Source: Pseudomonadota bacterium (GTDB lineage: Bacteria; Pseudomonadota; Alphaproteobacteria; Caulobacterales; Caulobacteraceae). Taken from it: a DNA stretch of 64,000 bases. The stretch spans positions 248,001-312,000 of the forward strand of contig JAIUNU010000002.1 of assembly GCA_020161365.1 (NCBI GenBank), written 5' to 3'. The notes under the pieces are model-generated. The model had not been told where the DNA came from. It ran no database searches and worked only from the letters and a program-made list of their open reading frames with translations. Shown in pieces: positions 50,368-59,172 of this stretch. The position numbers and the translations under genes are program-made. Within the stretch, counting starts at the first letter, position 1. The number at the start of each line of letters is the position of its first letter.

Positions 50368-51591
50368 TTAACGGCCAAAGTCGCGCGAGAGCGCCAGCAT
50401 GGCGGCGCGCTGTGGCGCTGAGTATTCATCGACGGCGCCCTGATCGCCGTCCCGGATCGCCTTCAGAAGCGCCGGTGTCAGGGCCGAGGTCAGCGACCAG
50501 TTCCAGTAGCGCAGGACCGTCTGGGCGCGGTCGACGGCGACGGTGTCATAGACGGTCAGCACGCGTTCCAGCGCGGGGTCAGGCGCGCCCGACGGATCGA
50601 CCTCCTGGCGGCGCAGGCCACGCCAAAGCTGGCGCACGCAAGCGCGCGGAAGACCCGTGGCCTTGCAGAGGATCGCCAGCGGCTCGCCGCCCCGATCGGT
50701 GAAGATCTTGGCGCCGGTCATCGGCTTCAGGCCCGACAGATACGAAATCTCCTCGGCGATCTCGCGGGTGAATCCCGTCTCCCCCGCCGCGACCGCTTCG
50801 TCGAGGCTGGCGAACGGGCTCTTGGCGATGGCGGCGCGGTTGCGCTGGCGCCGCTCGATGAACTGCAGCGCCTTGCGCGACAGCGGGTCCTGCCAGCCCT
50901 CGGCCGAGGCCAGGGCGAAGACGTCGCCGACGGCGTCCTGCAAGATCTCCCGCGACACCGCAAAGCGCTGGAGGATGGTGCGCCGCGCCTCGGAGTCGGC
51001 CCACCAGAACATCACATAGGCGTGGCTGGGCCGAAGCTCGGCGCGACGCAGCAGCAGCGCGATCAGGTGCGGCGCGTCGCGCGTCGCCGCGACGATGTTC
51101 TCGACGCCCTGGTGGCTGATCTTGGCCAGTTCGTTGCGCAGCAGGGTCTCGATGACGGCCGGCTCGCCGACCTCGATCAGCGCATCGGCCACCACCTCGC
51201 TGACGCCGCGACGCTGGGCGATCAGGCGCCGGTGCTCGGTCGTGGCGTGGTACAGGCAGTTGATCAGATCCGCGTCCGACAGCTTCTCGGAATCGACCAG
51301 CAGGGCGCGGGCCACGGGCAGCTCGTCGCGCAGCAGCAGCCGCACCAGCACGCCCGGCATCTCGTTGAGCATGGCCAGGCGGCGGGCGACCTTCTCGCGC
51401 TCGCCCACATTGGCGTCGCGCAGCATCTCCACCAGCAGATCGGCCGTCATCGACCGTTCGAACGCGTTGATCCGGCTGCTGGGCAGGCAGACGACGTCGG
51501 CCAGCCGCTTGAGCAGCGTCGAGCGCGAGCGCGGCGCGGCCTTGGGGGCCTCGGGCTCCTCGAACGACGGGGTCAGCGCGGCTTCGCTCAT
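50368..51591 (-). CDS. DUF2336 domain-containing protein
   Basis: 407 residues, almost entirely helical. Helix-turn-helix-like repeats in the first half (DLLVEMLRDANVGEREKVAR, ALLVDSEKLSDADLINCLYH, EVVADALIEVGEPAVIETLL) match the DUF2336 family of alphaproteobacteria. The N-terminus is Pro/Ala-rich and no TM segment is seen, so it is cytosolic. A later region GLKPMTGAKIFTDRGGEPLA near 297 and a conserved tail (YWNWSLTSALTPALLKAIRD) are family-like. The function is unknown. Confidence 0.8.
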   Translation of the reverse strand: MSEAALTPSFEEPEAPKAAPRSRSTLLKRLADVVCLPSSRINAFERSMTADLLVEMLRDANVGEREKVARRLAMLNEMPGVLVRLLLRDELPVARALLVDSEKLSDADLINCLYHATTEHRRLIAQRRGVSEVVADALIEVGEPAVIETLLRNELAKISHQGVENIVAATRDAPHLIALLLRRAELRPSHAYVMFWWADSEARRTILQRFAVSREILQDAVGDVFALASAEGWQDPLSRKALQFIERRQRNRAAIAKSPFASLDEAVAAGETGFTREIAEEISYLSGLKPMTGAKIFTDRGGEPLAILCKATGLPRACVRQLWRGLRRQEVDPSGAPDPALERVLTVYDTVAVDRAQTVLRYWNWSLTSALTPALLKAIRDGDQGAVDEYSAPQRAAMLALSRDFGR

Positions 51592-51666
51592 GGCCGCCAG
51601 CAGACCAGAACGTGATTAACGGCCGGTGAGCGGGGGCGCGGCAAATACGCCTGCGCCCCCTTCGCC

Positions 51667-52551
51667 TTACCGGAATTCGGGATCCTTCCACTCCGGCCAG
51701 ATGTCCGGCACGTCGGTCGAGACCTTGTTCGGATAGACCGGCGCGCGCTTTTCGAGGAACGAGGTGACGCCCTCCTTGGCGTCGCCCGACGCGCCGCGCG
51801 ACTGGATGGCGCGGCTGTCGGCCTTGTGCGCCTCCATCGGGTGGTCGGCGCCGGCCATGCGCCAGAGCAGTTGACGGGTCAGGGCCACCGAGACCGGCGC
51901 GGTGTTGTCGGCGATCTCGCGGGCCAGGGCGCGAGCGGCGGGCAGGAGCTCGTCGGGCGCGTGCAGCGAGCGCACCAGGCCTTTCTCCAGCGCCTCGGAA
52001 GCCGGGAACACGCGGCCGGTGTAGCACCACTCCAGCGCGGTCTGCAGGCCGACGAGGCGCGGCAGGAACCAGCTAGACGCCGCCTCCGGATTGATGCCCC
52101 GACGGGCGAACACGAAGCCGAACTTGGCCTCGGTCGAGGCCAGGCGGATGTCCATCGGTAGCTGCATGGTCACGCCCACGCCGACGGCCGCGCCGTTGAT
52201 GGCGCCGATGATCGGCTTGAGGCTGTCGTACATGCGCAGGGTCACGCGGCCGCCGCCGTCGCGATAGATGTCGCCAACCTTGCCCTCCTCGCGCTCCAGC
52301 GCCTGCGGGCTGGTGCGATCGAAGGTGGCGCCGCCGGCGCCCAGGTCCGCCCCGGCGCAGAACGCCCGGCCCGCGCCAGTGATGATCACCACCTTCACCG
52401 CGTCGTCGGCGTCGGTGACGTCGAACACCTCGATCAGGTCCTTCATCATCCGCGCGGTGAAGGCGTTCATCCGGTCGGGACGGTTGAGGGTGATCGTCGC
52501 GATCCCGTCCTCGACGTCATACAGCAGGGTCTCGAAGGTCGGTTGCGACAT
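51667..52551 (-). CDS. Enoyl-CoA hydratase/isomerase family protein
   Basis: 294 residues from ATG 52551. Crotonase fold: GIATITLNRPDRMNAFTARM near residue 16, the oxyanion segment GAGRAFCAGADLGAGGA near 60, and INGAAVGVGVTMQLPMDIRL near 117. The Glu of RRGINPEAASSWFLPRLVG near 153 is in the catalytic region. It hydrates or isomerises an unsaturated acyl-CoA. It is next to the P450 gene on the same strand, and with the synthetase and MaoC genes nearby it suggests a shared degradation pathway. Confidence 0.88.
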   Translation of the reverse strand: MSQPTFETLLYDVEDGIATITLNRPDRMNAFTARMMKDLIEVFDVTDADDAVKVVIITGAGRAFCAGADLGAGGATFDRTSPQALEREEGKVGDIYRDGGGRVTLRMYDSLKPIIGAINGAAVGVGVTMQLPMDIRLASTEAKFGFVFARRGINPEAASSWFLPRLVGLQTALEWCYTGRVFPASEALEKGLVRSLHAPDELLPAARALAREIADNTAPVSVALTRQLLWRMAGADHPMEAHKADSRAIQSRGASGDAKEGVTSFLEKRAPVYPNKVSTDVPDIWPEWKDPEFR

Positions 52552-52780
52552 GGCTTCCTCCACGGTCTCGGTTCAAACGATCGTATGACTCGAAGGCGCC
52601 GAAGAACAAGACCCAGCCTTGGGCCTTGGGGCGCTCTGCTGTTTTGGGTTCGCTGCGACCGCGCGTCGCGGGGCGCGAGCGGTCAAGCTGAGCCATTCTA
52701 CAGGTGTCCGGAGCCCCCCATATCCGGACGCCCTACAGCGCCGGCGCGAGTTGTGACCCTCGCGGCCGGCGCGCCCTTTT

Positions 52781-54115
52781 TCAGCCCCGCTTGACACCCA
52801 GCTTGCTGATCGCGTGCACGAAGTTGTTCGGCGCGATCTCGATGTTCCCCGTCCAGTTCAGGTCGGGGAAGCGGGCCAGGATCTGGCGATAGGCTTCCTC
52901 CAGCTGGATCTGCGCCACGCGCTTGCCGATGCAGGTGTGCGGGCCGTAGCCGAAGGCGATGTGCTTGCCGGCATTGGCGCGGGTGACGTCCAGCTGGTCG
53001 GGGTTCTCGAACATGGCCGGGTCGCGATTGGCCGCGCCATAGTACATGATCGCCTTCTCGCCCTCGCGGATCAGCTGGCCGTTGACCTCGACGTCGCGCG
53101 TGGCCGTGCGGCGCATGTAGATCACCGGACTGACCATGCGGATGAACTCGTCGACCGCGCCGGCCAGCAGCGACGGATCGGCGATCAGCTTCTGCTTCTG
53201 GTCGGGAAACTCGGTCAGCAGCTTCATCGCGCCCGACAGGGTGTTGCGGGTGGTGTCGTTGCCGGCGAACACGATCAGCAGCCACGAGCCGTCCAGATAC
53301 TCGTCGGGCAGCACCGCGCCGTCGAGCTGGGCGCGGGCGATCGCGGTCATCAGGTCTTCCTTCGGGTCCTCGCGACGCTTGTGCAGCATCATGCGGCCGT
53401 ACTCGAACATCTCCTCGACGTTGTTGTTGAAGTCCATGACGAACTGCATGAGCTCCAGCGTCGGCTGCATCGGCGCATTGGCCTGCTTGACCGCCAGGTC
53501 CTGGGCGCGCTCCAGATAGTGCATCCAGGTCAGGAACTTGGGCCGGTCCTCCGGCGGCACGCCCAGGATCTCGCACAGGGTGAACAGCGGCAGCACACTG
53601 GAGAAGTGCTCGACCATGTCGATCTCGGCGCCGTTCGCCAGCAGCGGCTCCATGTTGTCCAGCAGACGCGTCACCTCGCCTTTTACCCGCTCGGTCAGCG
53701 CGCGCAGGTAGGACGGCGTGAAATAGGGCATGTGCTCGCGACGCAGCTGCAGGTGATGCGGCGCGTCCATGTTGATCATGGTGTCCATCGAGGCGCGGAA
53801 CAGCAGCGCATGGCGCTTTTCCGGCGCGCCCATCGACATCAGGATGCCGCCCCGCTGGGACGAGAAGGTCTCCGGATCGCCATTGACCCGGTGAACGTCC
53901 TCATAGCGCGTCAGGGCCCAGAAGCCCGGACCGTCAAACGGCTCGGGGTGCCACATCACCGGCGCCTGTTCGCGCATGCGGGCGAAGTCGGCCCAGGGCT
54001 GGCCCTTGGTGAAGCGGAAGATATCGGCCAGGTCGACATCACTGAGGGTCGGATAGGTCGGCGGCGCTCCGGGGCCGGCCTTGCCGTCCACCACCGTCTG
54101 ACTGATCAGGTCCAC
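52781..54115 (-). CDS. Cytochrome P450 monooxygenase
   Basis: 444 residues from a GTG at 54115, with GGGAG 7 nt upstream. Signatures: I-helix FAGNDTTRN near residue 277, ExxR helix in VDEFIRMVSP near 312, and the heme-ligand Cys loop FGYGPHTCIGKRVA near 389. A soluble class of bacterial CYP that needs a ferredoxin and a reductase, not encoded nearby. It would hydroxylate a hydrophobic substrate. It is divergent from the GMC oxidoreductase across a 165-bp region with an inverted repeat, implying shared control. Confidence 0.93.
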   Translation of the reverse strand: MDLISQTVVDGKAGPGAPPTYPTLSDVDLADIFRFTKGQPWADFARMREQAPVMWHPEPFDGPGFWALTRYEDVHRVNGDPETFSSQRGGILMSMGAPEKRHALLFRASMDTMINMDAPHHLQLRREHMPYFTPSYLRALTERVKGEVTRLLDNMEPLLANGAEIDMVEHFSSVLPLFTLCEILGVPPEDRPKFLTWMHYLERAQDLAVKQANAPMQPTLELMQFVMDFNNNVEEMFEYGRMMLHKRREDPKEDLMTAIARAQLDGAVLPDEYLDGSWLLIVFAGNDTTRNTLSGAMKLLTEFPDQKQKLIADPSLLAGAVDEFIRMVSPVIYMRRTATRDVEVNGQLIREGEKAIMYYGAANRDPAMFENPDQLDVTRANAGKHIAFGYGPHTCIGKRVAQIQLEEAYRQILARFPDLNWTGNIEIAPNNFVHAISKLGVKRG

Positions 54116-54128
54116 TTTACGCTCCCTA

Positions 54129-54158
54129 GGGTATCTTTCCGTTAGCGTCAGGATACCC
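54129..54158. promoter_or_regulatory. Inverted repeat in the P450/GMC promoter region
   Basis: GGGTATC (54129-54135) and GATACCC (54152-54158) are perfect 7-bp arms 16 bp apart, just upstream of the P450 GTG start. The spacing is typical of a dimeric regulator site. No regulator gene is adjacent. Confidence 0.45.
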
Positions 54159-54280
54159 AAGATCGGTGTTCGACCAACGGCGCCGCGACGGCAACTTGCG
54201 CAATGGGCGCAGCTGGGCTCATCCTCTCAACTAAACACCGATCATGCGACGAGAACGCTGACGGCAAAGGGAGAGAAGCG

Positions 54281-55948
54281 ATGACCGGGATCATCGAGGC
54301 CGACTACGTCGTGGTCGGCGCAGGCTCGGCGGGCTGCGTGCTGGCCGCGCGCCTGTCGGAGAACGGCCGCTACAAGGTGGTGCTGCTGGAAGCCGGCGGC
54401 GACGACCGGCCGACCAAGAACCTCTCGCAGTTCGCCTCGAACATGATGATCCACATTCCGGTCGGCTACTCGTCGACCCTGAAGGATCCCAAGGTCAACT
54501 GGCTGTTCACGACCGAGCCGGACCCGGGCACCGGCGGCCGCACCCACGTCTGGCCGCGCGGCAAGGTCCTGGGCGGCTCGTCCTCGATCAACGCCATGCT
54601 CTATGTGCGCGGCCAGGCCGCCGACTATGACGGCTGGCGGCAGCTGGGCTGCGAGGGCTGGGCCTGGGACGACGTCCTGCCCTACTTCCGCAAGGCCCAG
54701 AACCAGGAGCGTGGGGGCTGCGATCTGCACGCCACCGGCGGCCCGCTGAACGTCGCCGACATGCGCGACGCCCACCCGATCTCCGAAGCGCTGATCGAGG
54801 CCTGCGACCAGGCCGGCATCCCACGCTATGCCGACCTGAACGGTCCCGACCAGGAAGGCGCCACCTGGTATCAGGTGACCCAGAAGAACGGCGCGCGCTG
54901 CTCGTCGGCGGTGGCTTACCTGCACCCCGCCATGAAGCGCCCGAACCTGCGGGTCGAGACCAACGCCCTGGCCGGCCGCGTGCTGTTCGAGGGCAAGCGC
55001 GCCGTCGGCGTCGAGTTCACGCAGAACGGCGAGCGACGCACGGTGATGGCGCGCGGCGAGGTCATCCTGGCCGGCGGCGCGATCAACTCACCCCAACTGC
55101 TGCAACTGTCCGGCATCGGCCCGGGCGGCCTGCTGCGCGAGCATGGCATTGAGGTGATCCATGACCTGCCCGGCGTCGGCGAGAACCTGCAGGACCACTA
55201 CATCGTCGCCGCCCGCTATCGGCTGAAGTCGGGCACCATCTCGGTCAATGAGCAGAGCAAGGGCGGACGCCTGGCCGCCGAGGCGATGAAGTACCTGCTG
55301 TTCCGCAAGGGCCTGCTGACCCTCTCGGCGGCGCACGTCGCGGCGTTCTGCAAGTCTCGTCCCGATCTCGCAGGACCAGACATCCAGTTCCACATCCTCC
55401 CGGCGACCATGGACCTGGAGAAGCTGTTCAACGAGCAGAAGATGGAGCTGGAAGGCGCCCCGGGCATGACCATCGCGCCCTGCCAGCTACGCCCCGAAAG
55501 CCGCGGGCACATCCGCATCAAGTCGGCCGATCCGTCGGTCTATCCGGCGATCTTCGCCAACTATCTGGCCGATCCGCTGGACCAGGAAGTGATCGTCGCC
55601 GGCCTGAAATGGGCGCGGAAGATCGGCCAGCAGCCGGCCATCGCCCAATACGTCGAGAGCGAGATGAATCCCGGCCTCGACGTCCAGACCGACGAGCAGC
55701 TGCTGGAGTTCGCCCGCCAGACGGGCTCGACCCTCTATCACCCCGTCGGCAGCTGCCAGATGGGGACCGGGCCGATGGCCGTGGTGGACGCGCAACTGCG
55801 CGTGCGTGGCGTCGAGGGCCTGCGCGTGGTCGACGCCTCGATCATGCCGCGCCTGATCTCCGGCAACACCAACGCCCCCTCGATCATGATCGGGGAAAAG
55901 GGCGCGGACATGATCCTGGCCGCCGCCAAGCAGCCCGTGGCCGCCTAA
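54281..55948 (+). CDS. GMC-family FAD oxidoreductase (choline/alcohol dehydrogenase-like)
   Basis: 555 residues from ATG 54281. FAD dinucleotide motif [20 protein letters not shown] near residue 8, GMC signature 1 [20 protein letters not shown] near 88, signature 2 [19 protein letters not shown] near 264, and the C-terminal active-site His in [14 protein letters not shown] near 485. It oxidises a primary or secondary alcohol. Positioned opposite the P450 and followed by an acyl-CoA synthetase, it fits as the alcohol-oxidation step after hydroxylation. No signal peptide, so probably cytosolic. Confidence 0.92.
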   Translation: MTGIIEADYVVVGAGSAGCVLAARLSENGRYKVVLLEAGGDDRPTKNLSQFASNMMIHIPVGYSSTLKDPKVNWLFTTEPDPGTGGRTHVWPRGKVLGGSSSINAMLYVRGQAADYDGWRQLGCEGWAWDDVLPYFRKAQNQERGGCDLHATGGPLNVADMRDAHPISEALIEACDQAGIPRYADLNGPDQEGATWYQVTQKNGARCSSAVAYLHPAMKRPNLRVETNALAGRVLFEGKRAVGVEFTQNGERRTVMARGEVILAGGAINSPQLLQLSGIGPGGLLREHGIEVIHDLPGVGENLQDHYIVAARYRLKSGTISVNEQSKGGRLAAEAMKYLLFRKGLLTLSAAHVAAFCKSRPDLAGPDIQFHILPATMDLEKLFNEQKMELEGAPGMTIAPCQLRPESRGHIRIKSADPSVYPAIFANYLADPLDQEVIVAGLKWARKIGQQPAIAQYVESEMNPGLDVQTDEQLLEFARQTGSTLYHPVGSCQMGTGPMAVVDAQLRVRGVEGLRVVDASIMPRLISGNTNAPSIMIGEKGADMILAAAKQPVAA

Positions 55949-55958
55949 CGCCCAACCC

Positions 55959-56069
55959 GTGTCATCCCGGCCGCAGCGTAGCGGAGAGCCGGGACCCAGG
56001 GGCGGCGCGCACCGCGCTCCGTCAGCCCCTGGGTCCCGGATCGGCCCTGCGGGCCGTCCGGGATGACAC
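55959..56069. repeat. Intergenic inverted repeat, GTGTCATCCCGG family (copy 3)
   Basis: GTGTCATCCCGG to CCGGGATGACAC, inner arms GGGACCCAGGGG and CCCCTGGGTCCC. It lies between the GMC gene and the acyl-CoA synthetase. Confidence 0.85.
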
Positions 56070-56108
56070 ATCGAATTAGAACCAGAAACAGACGCAGAGG
56101 TCCCGGCT

Positions 56109-57647
56109 ATGCACCCCTACCTCCACGCCCAGTCGCAAGGCGACAAGGCCGCCTATGTCATGTCCGGCTCCGGCGAGGTCGTGACCTACGCCCAGCTGGA
56201 CGCGCGGTCGAACCAGGGCGCGCACCTGTTCCGGTCGCTGGGCCTGGTTCCCGGCGACGTCATCGCTATCCTGATGGAGAACAACGCCCGCTTCTTCGAG
56301 GTGGCGTGGGCGGCCCAGCGCTCGGGGCTCTATTTCGTCTGCATCTCCACCAAGCTGACGGCCGCCGAGGCCGAGTACATCCTGCAGGACTGCGGGGCGA
56401 AGGTGTTCATCACCTCGACCGCCATGGGCCCGGTGATCGACGAGATCGCCGCCCTGGTTCCCGGCCTGTCGCTGTTCACGGTGGGCGGCGCCCACGGCCC
56501 CTACGCCGACCTCGTCGCCGCGCGTGACAGCCAGCCGACCACGCCGATCGCCGACGAGAGCGCCGGAACCGACATGCTCTATTCGTCGGGCACCACGGGG
56601 CGCCCCAAGGGCGTGAAGCCCGCGCTGAGCGGCGGTCCGATCGACGCGCCCAACGCCCTGCAGATGATGGCCCAGGGCCTGTTCGGCTTCTCGGGAGAGA
56701 GCATCTATCTCTCGCCCGCGCCGCTCTATCACGCCGCCCCGCTGCGCTGGTGCATGACCGTGCACAAGCTGGGCGGCACGGTGATCGTGATGGAGAAGTT
56801 CGATCCCGAGGTCGCGCTCGCCCTGATCGAGACCCACAAGGTCAACTGCGGCCAGTTCGTCCCCACCCACTTCGTGCGGATGCTGAAGCTGCCCGAAGAG
56901 GTGCGCGCGAAGTACGACGTCTCGTCGATGAAGTCGGCGGTGCACGCCGCCGCCCCCTGCCCCATCCCGGTCAAGGAGCAGATGATCGCCTGGTGGGGGC
57001 CGGTGATCTTCGAGTACTACGCCGGCACCGAGGGTAACGGCTTCTGCTGGATCAATTCGCAGAACTGGCTGACCCACAAGGGCAGCGTCGGCCAGGCCGT
57101 GCTGGGTGAACTGCGGATCTGCGACGAGAACGGCGACCCCGTGCCGCCGCGCACCGAGGGCACGGTCTACTTCGCCAACGGCCCGGCGGTGAACTATCAC
57201 AACGCCCCGGAAAAGACCGCCGAGAGCTACAACAAGCACGGCTGGACCACGCTGGGCGATGTAGGCTGGGCCGACGAGGAAGGCTTCCTCTACCTGACCG
57301 ACCGCAAGAGCTTCATGATCATCTCGGGCGGGGTGAACATCTATCCGCAGGAGATCGAGAACCTCTTGATCACCCACCCCAAGGTCGCCGACGCCGCCGT
57401 GGTGGGCGCGCCGCACGAGGAAATGGGCGAGCAGGTCGTGGCGGTGATCCAGCCGATGGACCTGGGCGACGACCAGGTGGCTCTCGCTGAAGAGCTGATG
57501 GCGTTCGCCCGCGCCAATCTCAGCCACGTGAAGTCGCCGCGCCGCATCGACTTCATGGCCGAGCTGCCGCGCCACCCGACCGGCAAGCTCTACAAGCGCC
57601 TGATCCGCGACGCCTACTGGGGCAAGGGCGAGAGCCGGATCGTCTAG
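56109..57647 (+). CDS. AMP-forming acyl-CoA synthetase
   Basis: 512 residues. Core motifs: MLYSSGTTGRPKGVKPALSG near residue 157, EYYAGTEGNGFCWINSQNWL near 301, GWTTLGDVGWADEEGFLYLT near 378, DRKSFMIISGGVNIYPQEIE near 398, and the catalytic lysine in LPRHPTGKLYKRLIRDAYW near 487. Its glycine-poor SSGTTGRPKG loop and the GTEGNG segment resemble the group used in aromatic, terpenoid or steroid side-chain activation more than the long-chain FadD group. It activates the acid made by the preceding oxidation steps and hands it to MaoC/crotonase enzymes. Confidence 0.9.
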   Translation: MHPYLHAQSQGDKAAYVMSGSGEVVTYAQLDARSNQGAHLFRSLGLVPGDVIAILMENNARFFEVAWAAQRSGLYFVCISTKLTAAEAEYILQDCGAKVFITSTAMGPVIDEIAALVPGLSLFTVGGAHGPYADLVAARDSQPTTPIADESAGTDMLYSSGTTGRPKGVKPALSGGPIDAPNALQMMAQGLFGFSGESIYLSPAPLYHAAPLRWCMTVHKLGGTVIVMEKFDPEVALALIETHKVNCGQFVPTHFVRMLKLPEEVRAKYDVSSMKSAVHAAAPCPIPVKEQMIAWWGPVIFEYYAGTEGNGFCWINSQNWLTHKGSVGQAVLGELRICDENGDPVPPRTEGTVYFANGPAVNYHNAPEKTAESYNKHGWTTLGDVGWADEEGFLYLTDRKSFMIISGGVNIYPQEIENLLITHPKVADAAVVGAPHEEMGEQVVAVIQPMDLGDDQVALAEELMAFARANLSHVKSPRRIDFMAELPRHPTGKLYKRLIRDAYWGKGESRIV

Positions 57648-57752
57648 AGCCTCGCGCGTGAAAACGGAATCGTTCTGACGCGATCACGAGGCTCTCAATC
57701 AAGAGCGTGACTCGCGCCGAAACCTGTTCCCACTTTCGGCGACACGCTCTAG
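57646..57752. repeat. Intergenic repeat with two inverted-repeat arms
   Basis: AGAGCCTCG/CGAGGCTCT (57646-57695) and AGAGCGTG/CACGCTCT (57702-57750) lie side by side. The second pair surrounds AAACCTGTTCCCACTTTCGG, a sequence style common in alphaproteobacterial intergenic repeats. The element overlaps the stop codon of the acyl-CoA synthetase gene. The arms echo the palindrome at 20096-20124. Confidence 0.7.
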
Positions 57753-57814
57753 CCGGGGTTGACCCAGCCTGCGTCGACTGGTCTCTATCCAAACAACTGT
57801 TTGGGAGGTTTATG

Positions 57815-58264
57815 ATGAAAGAAGTCGCCTACGCCGACATCGCCGGCCTGGTGGGCCAGGAGCTGGGCGTTTCGGACTGGGTCGAGATCACCCAGGAGCG
57901 CGTCAACCTGTTCGCCGAGGCCACGGGCGACCACCAGTGGATTCACGTCGACGTCGAGCGCGCCACCAAGGAAATCGGCGGTCCGATCGCTCACGGCTAC
58001 CTGACCCTGTCGCTGATCCCGATGCTGGGCGCGGGCATCCTGCGGGTGACCGGCGTGACGCGCGGCATCAACTATGGCTGCGACAAGGTCCGCTTCACCG
58101 GCATGGTCCGGGTCGGCAAGAAGGTGCGCATGCGCCAGAAGCTGCTCAGCGTCGAGCCCAAGGCCGGCGGTCTGCAGATGAAGAACGAGTGCACGATCGA
58201 GATCGAGGGCGAGGAGCGTCCCGCCTGCGTGGCCGAGACCATCTCGATCATCTACGGCGCCTAG
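57815..58264 (+). CDS. MaoC-like (R)-specific enoyl-CoA hydratase/dehydratase
   Basis: 149 residues from ATG 57815 (a preceding ATG at 57812 is too close to the GGGAGG site). The hot-dog-fold active-site motif FAEATGDHQWIHVDVERATK near residue 29 contains the catalytic Asp/His pair, and IAHGYLTLSLIPMLGAGIL near 53 is typical. It hydrates or dehydrates an acyl-CoA. It is on the same strand as the acyl-CoA synthetase, 167 bp downstream with a repeat between, and likely belongs to the same pathway. Confidence 0.9.
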   Translation: MKEVAYADIAGLVGQELGVSDWVEITQERVNLFAEATGDHQWIHVDVERATKEIGGPIAHGYLTLSLIPMLGAGILRVTGVTRGINYGCDKVRFTGMVRVGKKVRMRQKLLSVEPKAGGLQMKNECTIEIEGEERPACVAETISIIYGA

Positions 58265-58301
58265 GCCGCGCCTGGCGGTAATCGAGGCCTTGCTGTCATT
58301 T

Positions 58302-58352
58302 CCCCTGGCGGCCCTTCGCGATAGCGGATGGACCCACCGCCAGGGGATTTTT
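58302..58352 (+). promoter_or_regulatory. Hairpin that buries the DUF1272 ribosome-binding site; also a possible terminator
   Basis: CCCCTGGCGG (58302-58311) and CCGCCAGGGG (58337-58346) form a perfect 10-bp stem with a 25-nt loop, followed by ATTTTTG. The AGGGG in the right arm is the best Shine-Dalgarno for the gene starting at 58354. Formation would block its translation, or end transcription from maoC. Confidence 0.6.
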
Positions 58353-58353
58353 G

Positions 58354-58671
58354 ATGCTCGAACTCCGCCCCAACTGCGAACTTTGCGACGCGGACCTGCC
58401 GCCAGCGGCCACCAACGCGCGCATCTGTAGCTACGAATGCACCTATTGCGCCGACTGCGCCGAAGGCGTGCTGCGGAATGTCTGCCCGACCTGCGGCGGC
58501 GGCCTGCAGCCCCGCCCCATCCGCCCGCGAACCGCCTATCGCGCGCCGGACATTTCACTCGGACTGAGCTTCCATCCGGCCAGCGAAACCCGCAAACATT
58601 CGCGCTGGAGCCGGGACGAGATCGCCGCCATCACCGCGCGGCTAAAGGATGTTCCGCCGAGCGAGCGCTAG
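58354..58671 (+). CDS. DUF1272 zinc-ribbon-type protein
   Basis: 105 residues from ATG 58354. The N-terminal half is Cys-rich: LRPNCELCDADLPPAATNAR, CSYECTYCADCAEGVLRNVC, CPTCGGGLQPRP. This is the DUF1272 pattern, with four or more CxxC pairs that should bind zinc. The usual domain is about 60 residues; here about 45 extra residues with Arg/Ser-rich, non-conserved sequence follow. The function is unknown. Stop and the next start abut (TAG-ATG at 58671/58672), so it is coupled with the OsmC gene. Confidence 0.88.
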   Translation: MLELRPNCELCDADLPPAATNARICSYECTYCADCAEGVLRNVCPTCGGGLQPRPIRPRTAYRAPDISLGLSFHPASETRKHSRWSRDEIAAITARLKDVPPSER

Positions 58672-59142
58672 ATGGCCAAGCAGCACGACTACACCAGCCT
58701 GATCGAATGGACCGGCGACCGGGGCCAGGGCACGCGCACCTATCGCGGCTATGACCGCACCTGGACCATCGCCACGCCGGGCAAGCCGCCGGTGCCATGC
58801 TCGAACGATCCGCTGCTGGGCGGCGATCCCACCCTGCACAATCCCGAGGACCTGCTGCTGTCCTCGCTGAGCGCCTGCCACATGCTCTGGTATCTGCACC
58901 TGGCCAGCACCGCCGGGATCGTGGTGCGCGGCTACCGCGACCAGCCCGTGGGCGTGGGGGAAAGCACGCCCGACGGCGCGGGGCGCTTCCTTCGCGCGAC
59001 GCTGCGGCCGCACATCCTGGTGGAGGCCGGCGCCGACCTCGCCAAGGCCGACGCCATCCACCACGAGATTCACAAGGTCTGCTTCATCGCCCGGTCGGTG
59101 AACTTCCCGGTCGACTACGCGGCGACCTACGAGGCGGTCTGA
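58672..59142 (+). CDS. OsmC-family peroxide-detoxification protein
   Basis: 156 residues. Both redox cysteines of the OsmC/Ohr superfamily are present: Cys69 in LLLSSLSACHMLWYLHLA and Cys137 in HEIHKVCFIARSVNFPV. HNPEDLLLSSLSAC is a hallmark of the family. It should reduce organic hydroperoxides with a thiol reductant. Length is slightly above the 140-residue norm. It starts directly after the DUF1272 stop, so both are probably in one transcript. Confidence 0.9.
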   Translation: MAKQHDYTSLIEWTGDRGQGTRTYRGYDRTWTIATPGKPPVPCSNDPLLGGDPTLHNPEDLLLSSLSACHMLWYLHLASTAGIVVRGYRDQPVGVGESTPDGAGRFLRATLRPHILVEAGADLAKADAIHHEIHKVCFIARSVNFPVDYAATYEAV

Positions 59143-59172
59143 GGCGTAGAGCTCAGACCGCCACGCTCAGCG

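Noticed and set aside
52730..52790. GC-rich hairpin with a T-run pointing along the plus strand between the P450 and crotonase genes
   Set aside because: The stem is imperfect (one bulge) and the T-run lies on the strand with no gene ending there, so it is not called as a terminator.
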